Shown here: positions 57,971 to 64,000 of the stretch, one piece after another
How the letters are laid out: every line of letters starts with the position of its first letter
How positions within the stretch are numbered: position 1 is the first letter of the stretch
Assembly: GCF_001316245.1 (NCBI RefSeq)
Contig: NZ_BBDM01000002.1
Coordinates: forward strand, 124,001 to 188,000
DNA from: Vulcanisaeta sp. JCM 14467
GTDB lineage: Archaea; Thermoproteota; Thermoprotei; Thermoproteales; Thermocladiaceae
Length of the DNA stretch: 64,000 nt
Direction of reading: 5' to 3'
Program-made: the position numbers and the translations under genes
Notes under the pieces: generated by a model
What the model was told of the DNA's origin: nothing
Seen by the model: the letters and a program-made list of their open reading frames with translations, nothing else
Database searches by the model: none

Positions 57971-58723
57971 TCACCCATAATACACATATATGTATATCGG
58001 GAGTATTTCAATTTTTCCATTAATGACAACCCCACTACTAAGTAACTCATTACCGACACCACAGGTGTAGTTTATGACGTAGGTCCCAGGACTATAGTAA
58101 TTGTAATTAATTGAGTATGGGTATGTCACGTTAAACACAAGCAAGTTACTTAAGCTAGACTTAAACTTCGTAATAAATAAGGGAACCAACAACTCATACT
58201 GACCATTGTCTAACGTAAACACGGCAACCCTTGGGTAAAGCGCCAGAAACTCACCATAGTAAGTCCCCGATGCATTAACTGCACCATATAGTACCACGTT
58301 AAATAAGCTGCTTGACTCATTCACTACGACCAGGTTGCTATTGCCTAGGAGTACGTTAATGTACCCACTGGGCATTGATCCGTAACTCGGCGGTATGCCA
58401 AATACGACACTACCACTGCTGTAGATTACCGCCCCATTAATGGACAGGCTACAGAATGAGGGTATCACACCGTATGTGCCGTAATTCGTCATGAACACTG
58501 GGTAACTAAGCACGCTAGCCGGCGCTGGATTGACCAATGCCGTGTTGAGGTCTGTGGCTATATTCTCGAATAGGGTCTCGACTTGGGAAATGGATACGCT
58601 TGCTGATGCCTTACTAAAGTTTATTCCGGCAACTACGTAGAAGATAAATGCTAGCGCAATAACCACACCCATTATTATGACCACACCAACAACCTCACTT
58701 AAGCCCCTGGACATACCCATCAC
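57971..58723 (-). CDS. type IV pilin-like protein with class III signal
   Basis: About 247 intact residues, with MSRG at 58714 as the likely leader. MSRGLSEVVGVVIIMGVVIA is a textbook archaeal prepilin: short leader, cleavage after G, then a hydrophobic helix for filament packing. The globular domain has GIPPSYGSMPSGYINVLLGN and ASGTYYGEFLALYPRVAVFT. Expected substrate of a PibD/FlaK-type peptidase. Very close spacing to its neighbours indicates an operon. Confidence 0.75.
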   Translation of the reverse strand: MMGMSRGLSEVVGVVIIMGVVIALAFIFYVVAGINFSKASASVSISQVETLFENIATDLNTALVNPAPASVLSYPVFMTNYGTYGVIPSFCSLSINGAVIYSSGSVVFGIPPSYGSMPSGYINVLLGNSNLVVVNESSSLFNVVLYGAVNASGTYYGEFLALYPRVAVFTLDNGQYELLVPLFITKFKSSLSNLLVFNVTYPYSINYNYYSPGTYVINYTCGVGNELLSSGVVINGKIEILPIYIYVYYG

Positions 58724-58745
58724 CCACTAGTCACACTCATTAAGC

Positions 58746-60500
58746 CTAAATAAACGAGATAGTAAGTACCGTTTGGTAATTGTATAACGCATATGCCGAT
58801 GCCGTTGGCGCTAAACCACTTATGGGAAATCTCTCCCTGTATTGCGGTGGTACTACGTTGTACTTATCGATTAGTTCGAAGTTGTATGATGTGACTATGG
58901 GCATGTAGTATGTCGTGGTTGGTGTTGGCGTTACCCATAGGTCGTAGATTATGGTCGTTGCATTATATACGTAGATATAGCCATTAATCGGGTTGGGATT
59001 AGAGGATGTGCTCTGCTCTAGTAGTAAGTTACCCGGGGATAGAACTAGGTCAATACCTGTTATGTTGGGGGTTGACATTAATTCACTGCAGTTGAGCCCG
59101 TTATACTTAGTTAGGTTGTAGAAGGTTGAGTTGGAGCTGCTGCTCATTGCCACTAGATCGTAGATAGTCGCGTTAATGTTTATTCCACACTTTGCTGGGT
59201 TAAACGATAATGACAGTGTGAGTAGGTACACATAGTAGTAACTGGGCAGTGTCGTGCTATTTACGGCATTACCATCAATACTTAATATTAGGCGCTCATG
59301 ATTACTTCCGAAGGCTTCAGTTACGTAGATATTACCGACATCTATTGGGAATGTAGCACCCGCAATGGATCCAGTGTAATTGTTTATGCATGTACCATTA
59401 ACGAAACATACACTCAATTCCACATTCACGTCACTAAAGCCCAGCGTAAATGTTGTACCAGGTATTGACGTTAATACCTGACCAATTAAGTAGGCATTAA
59501 CTCCACCCATATTATCACCGATACTCACCGGTAGGGTACAACTAGACGTAGTTGGGGCATTCAGGCCCTGTCCAGACGCGGTTCCACCGCTCGTCTTTAT
59601 CTCAACTAGGTAATCACTGCCGCTATACATGCCATTACTGGCGGAGTAGCATTGGTACTGGCCCAGTAATTGTTGTGTATAGTAATTCATGAATTGGGGC
59701 TCATTATTATATGGCGCGTCTAGTGTGGAGTACATGAAGTTATTAATGCCACCAATCGGGTAACAGTATGGGTACTGGCAATATGTGTTTTTCATCACGT
59801 TGAATGGCGTACTGCCATTGGACACTAGCATATAGATTTTGCCAGTAGCATTAATCCAAACAACCGCAACACCAGTACGTGGGTCGAAGTACTCAAGCCA
59901 CCAACTGAGCATCCTGACACTGCCGCTCTCGATGCACTGGGTTATGTTGGTCTCGAGTGGGTTTGTGCATTGTATGAAGGCTACATTCGAGAGTGGGAGG
60001 GTGGTATTTATTTGATAATCATTGCCGAGTATTAGGTTTAGTGTGTAGACGTTTATTGATAGCATTGACGTGTTAGTACTCGTAAGCGGTACTGGCATGC
60101 CAATGGGTGGTGCGTAGTAAATGCTCGGTATCACACGCATCGGTATTAGGGCATAATTACCGCCACGCAATACTGAGGTCACAATAACCACCTTATCATA
60201 GGGAACCACTGCAATGTACCAATCATACTGCGGGCCTATTATAGTGTCAAGCAGTGACTGCAGGTCACTCCAATCATTATGCTGCACATAGTATGTGAAC
60301 TGCGGATTATTAATGGCCGTAAGTAATGTGTCATATGTATACCACTCCATGCTTGTCTGAACTTGGCTCCTCAGTGTGGTTGTTGGTGAATGGAAGATTA
60401 CCGGCAATAGGGCTGCCAGGACGAGCACAATTATTGTCGCCGCAATGGCCTCAAGAATCCTAGCCTGTCCGTGAATGGATCTAACGTGTAGGTTGGGCAT
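58746..60500 (-). CDS. giant pilin-like surface protein
   Basis: ATG 60500 gives MPNLHVRSIHGQARILEAIA; cleavage after the G would leave QARILEAIAATIIVLVLAAL, a class III pilin helix. An upstream ATG at 60518 is also possible. About 584 residues, far larger than normal pilins (100-250). The external part is beta-rich with many paired cysteines (CTNP, QCIES, YCQYPYCYP, CTLP, CFVNGTCINN), suggesting disulfides. It ends near the membrane-distal side without a C-terminal anchor. Confidence 0.6.
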   Translation of the reverse strand: MPNLHVRSIHGQARILEAIAATIIVLVLAALLPVIFHSPTTTLRSQVQTSMEWYTYDTLLTAINNPQFTYYVQHNDWSDLQSLLDTIIGPQYDWYIAVVPYDKVVIVTSVLRGGNYALIPMRVIPSIYYAPPIGMPVPLTSTNTSMLSINVYTLNLILGNDYQINTTLPLSNVAFIQCTNPLETNITQCIESGSVRMLSWWLEYFDPRTGVAVVWINATGKIYMLVSNGSTPFNVMKNTYCQYPYCYPIGGINNFMYSTLDAPYNNEPQFMNYYTQQLLGQYQCYSASNGMYSGSDYLVEIKTSGGTASGQGLNAPTTSSCTLPVSIGDNMGGVNAYLIGQVLTSIPGTTFTLGFSDVNVELSVCFVNGTCINNYTGSIAGATFPIDVGNIYVTEAFGSNHERLILSIDGNAVNSTTLPSYYYVYLLTLSLSFNPAKCGININATIYDLVAMSSSSNSTFYNLTKYNGLNCSELMSTPNITGIDLVLSPGNLLLEQSTSSNPNPINGYIYVYNATTIIYDLWVTPTPTTTYYMPIVTSYNFELIDKYNVVPPQYRERFPISGLAPTASAYALYNYQTVLTISFI

Positions 60501-60505
60501 GATTA

Positions 60506-62783
60506 TCACCCTTGACATGATGGTAGGTCTTGAGGTGGATATTGAGAGGGATAATAATAGTAGTAAGGATAACAATGGTAGTAATAGTATTGTAATTGAG
60601 TATAGTTGTAGTACTGTAGTTGCCCATTTTTGTATATATAGTATAGGTTGTAATTCCTGTAAGAGTTATAGTTACAATTAAGTATTGTGTTGTAGACATA
60701 CGTGTAGGGTAGTGTCTGATTGGGGAAGTGCTCATACTCCGTGACCCAATTATAAAATACATATGGGTATGGACATATAGCAGTATTGCCAAAACCTGTT
60801 ATGGATGCTTGTGACTGTGGAATGACTTGACTAATCACAGTGTAGCCTGTGGCTAGGTTGTACAGTGTTTCGTTGAAGGTGAATATTGAGAATGTATGAG
60901 ATGGGAATGTGTTGCTTACCTTGAGAATATTCAATAATTGTATCGGCTTTACTAAGCCCAACACTACATAATCATAGCCGTTGATTATATTCGTTACGTA
61001 TAAGCGTGTTTGAGCCGTATATGGAGAGTAGGGTTGGTATACCGAGGTTTATGAAGTACGTATTAACCAGTAGCTCACCATTTGACTCATTATATATGTA
61101 GGTCATGTACGGTATTAATGACGTGGCGGAGTACCCGTGCTGTATTAGGGAGTTCTGCGGCTGAGCCCATGGGTTTAGTACGAGTACTACGTTGCTGTAG
61201 TTCACGAGGATTAGGTACTGCGTTGTTGGGTATCCCGTGGGTGGCCAGGGCATTTGTACGTTGAATACCACTGCGTTGCTTGTTATGTTGCACACGGTGT
61301 AGTTTAGGCTAAAGCTTGTTGCGCCTAGTGTGGGTGTTACGGCTAGCCCACTTAGTGTTGTTCCGAGGGCTGGTTGGTTGTTTATGGATACCTCGATTGG
61401 TATGTTCGTAGGTAGTTGGTAGCTGTTGAAGTACTTTATTGACGCGTTTATTACTGCGGCATTACTGAGCAGTAGTGCTACCCAGGAGCCAATATATACC
61501 TTATTACTTTGGTTATAGCCACTCAGCATGTATGCGTTATTGCCAAATATTGTATTTAGTATTTTATGGAAGTTAGGTAAATAAACGGTAGAGCTATAAG
61601 GTAATTTGTTTACATTTATAGATTTACCGTTGTAATAAACATTGATGTTAGATGAGCTAGTTATGGGTTTACCATTAACATAGATATACATTGTGGCAGT
61701 TCCAATAATCCCGGTATTGCTATCGCTGTTATCAAATAGATTGAATGAGGTAGGTGGTGTTACTACAATTGTTATGTTTATAGTCGTAGGACCAGTATTG
61801 GAACTGTATTTTGAGCTTGATGGCACGACATAAACCGTGTATCCATTATTGCCTGTGCCGCTGGTTGGTGGTGTTGGTGTTAGGAAGTTTATGCCCACGA
61901 GGTAGTTGTTTGGTGATTGGGTTACGTTGAAGGTTGCGGATATTGCGAAGCCGCTTTGCCCCATTAACTCATCGACTGGGTACGTAAATACAAGTGAGTA
62001 CGGCCCTGAGGAGGCCACCCAACCGGTGCCATTCAGCCACTTCTCGTAATTATTCTTATATGCCCTATAGTAAGGTGCCCATAGGTTGTTGGCTTTTCCC
62101 GTGGAGTATATGCCTGGGCCTGTGCATGTGTAGGTGTTGTTTGTGAAGTTGAATACGCACTGCAGCGTTGTTGTGTATGTCATGTAGTTTGGGCTTATGT
62201 TGCAGGTGCCGCTTGGTGCTATTGCTGCTGTTAGGTTTATGGAGGAGTCTAGTGTTAGGTGTTGTATTCCTAGGCTTGGTAGGTCGTAGGTTTGGTTGGC
62301 GCCTACGTATATTAATGATATGTTACCGCCTGAGTAGATATACCTTATACCTGGCACGCTGAGGGCTCCGTAGAACCCGGTCACGATCGTCACGTGAGGG
62401 TTGAGACTACTCTCGGGCACCACAAGCCCTGTTGGTGTGTATAGGCTTTCAATCATTAGCTTTAGTTGAGTGTCGATTACGTTGGATAGTGAGTAGGGTA
62501 CTGGCATTGAGGTTAATGCATGCAGGTATAGGGTGACCCCCTCGTTCATTAGGAATTGGCTGTAGTTAATGGCGTAGTTGGCCACTACGGTGTTCATAAC
62601 CTGTATCAATTGTTCAACGATTACCTGTGGGTCGTACTTAAGGGCGTAGTAGATGCTCCTCTGGTAGATGTAGGCTGGTGTCATTGTGAATTCCCTGTAT
62701 ATAAAGGCTATCACGAGTACGAGGAGGACGAGGAGTACCGCAATGATTAGTAGTCCCTGACCCCTTTTACCGAGACCTGCCAT
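60506..62783 (-). CDS. giant TadE/G- or pilin-like surface protein (one frameshift)
   Basis: MAGLGKRGQGLLIIAVLLVL LVLV starts with a KRGQG motif like TadE/TadG and class III prepilins. About 600 residues follow, rich in Asn, Tyr, Thr and Ser. A break near 61015 joins LSIYGSNT to LYVTNIINGYDYVVLGLVKP and a C-terminal Tyr/Asn/Gln-rich tail (YNYTQLQYYYYHCYPYYYYY). Corrected length is about 755 residues. It overlaps or abuts the next gene, so an operon is likely. Confidence 0.6.
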
Positions 62784-62794
62784 GCCTCATCACC

Positions 62795-64000
62795 TCATTG
62801 GGCCGAATTGGTTACCGCCATAGTACAGGTATAGCGTTGCGTAGTAGCTGAGTCGCCTATATAGACGAGTGCCGTTGCCGTACCCACCGGGACATCCTTA
62901 ATAGATTCACCAAACACTATTGGCCTATTATTCATTAGGTAGTCTGGGTATAGGCCGTAGGGCACAATCAAGGTCTGGGCGAGGGGCACACTCCCAGCCT
63001 GCCCCTGTGAGTTCCTAACAACATTTATGATAATGAGCATTGGCGTACTTGGTAGGTTCCAGTAGCAGCGGCGTAGTTACTAGCCCCGAGCCTGTAGGTA
63101 GGTGCATGGTACGGGGTATGAGTGGGCGCCCCTGCCTGGGTTGAGGGTGAAGTTAATACTCTCGAATGTGTAGCCGTAGATACTCTTGTACACGGCAATA
63201 ATCCTGAGGCCAAGGGCCGTGGAGCCTGGGTTGGGCGCAATACTAGTGCCAAGTAGGCAGTTGGTGAATAGGTGTGGGTCCGTGAAGACTATTGAGTTGT
63301 AACCTCTCTCGTTTATGAATGGTATTACGCCAACAAGTAGTAGTGGTGTTGTGACGTTTGGGTATTGGTAGTAGGCGTAGTCCGCAAGCCCGCCAATACT
63401 AGCCCTGATTATTATAAAGTAGGAATTATCCTGGTCGAAAGCGATTGGTAGGGTTAGGACGGCGACACCGCTTGAGTTCGTGTAGCCAACTTCACTACCC
63501 TCTATCAGGAGTGGGCTTGTGGATATGACGCTAAATGAGTTGGCTGGCGGTAGTTGGGTGCCGGGTTGTGCAGGGGTACATGGGGTTAGTATGCCGTACT
63601 GGCAGGCCAGGTCGTTACTGCCCTGGTCAACCATGTAGTACTGCACCGAGACCTCTGCACCACCCACTGGGGTGCCATCCCTATAATTCGTGACCCTCAC
63701 AACCAGGTTAAAGCCCTGTAGGCTTGCCGTTATGTTTAATACTGGGGTTATCACGAGTGTGAACTCGTAGTCCCTACCGAGGCCGAGTAATTGCTTGACT
63801 AGGGTGTAGTTAAGCATCCAAGGTGTGTAGGAACTGGGTATGAATAGCCAGGAGCCGGTTAGAGAGACCTGGCTAATCCCGTACTGGGTTAGGAATTGTT
63901 GGAAGCCAACGCCGTTGATTTGACTCGTGGTGCACACGCCAACTGGTGTTGGGCCGAGCCCGCTTGCGTAGTCCCAGTAGGTGAGGGCCATGACCTTGAA
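62795..64000 (-). CDS. secreted protein of the pilin-like operon (5' end outside window, frameshifted)
   Basis: The frame is open to the window edge, so the N-terminus is missing. Beta-rich text: LVVRVTNYRDGTPVGGAEVS and VGYTNSSGVAVLTLPIAFDQ form a fibronectin/Ig-like fold typical of archaeal surface proteins. Breaks near 63080-63020 join YLQARG to VTTPLLLEPT and MLIIINVVRNSQGQAGSVPL, ending TCTMAVTNSAQ. It lies 11 bases before the giant TadE/G-like gene and probably belongs to the same assembly. Confidence 0.55.

Noticed and set aside
1-64000. tRNA or rRNA genes
   Set aside because: I looked for TPsiC-arm text such as ggttcaaatc or ggttcgaatc with matching acceptor ends and found none; intron-split tRNAs would be missed by eye.
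1-64000. CRISPR arrays and cas genes
   Set aside because: No regularly spaced repeats of 24-37 bases and no Cas motifs were seen on either strand.

Overview
The window looks like the chromosome of a hyperthermophilic crenarchaeon of the Thermoproteales, most like Vulcanisaeta or Caldivirga. This is inferred from gene content and style, not from a database search. Pointers are TATA boxes about 26-31 bases before start codons with almost no Shine-Dalgarno sites (leaderless mRNAs), archaeal NreA, a HerA-type ATPase, uS17, a CydA-CydA' oxidase, class III pilin signals and several VapBC/HEPN-MNT pairs. I saw no tRNA, rRNA, CRISPR array or intact insertion sequence.

Reading frames are broken in an unusually large fraction of genes. 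Most breaks are single-base and several sit in runs of six or seven A/T. Conserved sequence resumes in another frame directly after each break, so I read most as consensus errors and join the pieces into one CDS, saying so in each entry. 'Pseudogene' is kept for remnants or multiply broken genes.

Layout. 0-11 kb: accessory region with a TerY-like VWA protein at the edge, small membrane proteins, a DUF4145-like protein, a long helical PaREP-like protein and two copies of a small gene family. 11-21 kb: housekeeping and mobile-related genes: AmrS-like radical SAM enzyme, HEPN/MNT pair, endonuclease IV, two VapBC pairs, a solute-binding protein, DsrE, SerA, an orphan serine recombinase and a CinA-domain protein. 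21-34 kb: a signalling and surface cluster with a PP2C phosphatase, a Ser/Thr kinase with C-terminal FHA domain, a membrane-anchored FHA protein, a membrane protein with winged helix, and several single-span Ig-like surface proteins. Two otherwise unrelated membrane proteins of this cluster end in the same cytoplasmic tail. This is the best candidate for an undescribed system: a phosphorylation switch acting on cell-envelope proteins.

34-48 kb: NreA plus an SplB-like radical SAM enzyme, an APC permease, a ferritin-like protein, a CoA-disulfide-reductase-like flavoprotein, the CydA-CydA' bd oxidase, a Wzx-like flippase, a class III aminotransferase and a cysteine-synthase-like enzyme. 48.5-51 kb: non-coding RNA candidates and an AT-rich island with secreted proteins. 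51-56.5 kb: uS17, TatD, ferredoxin, Lrp/AsnC, PyrF, a HerA-like ATPase and a HepT/MntA pair. 56.5-64 kb: six consecutive minus-strand genes, five of which start with a pilin-like or TadE/G-like hydrophobic segment and two of which are 600-750 residues long; probably an unusual type IV filament or secreted assembly.
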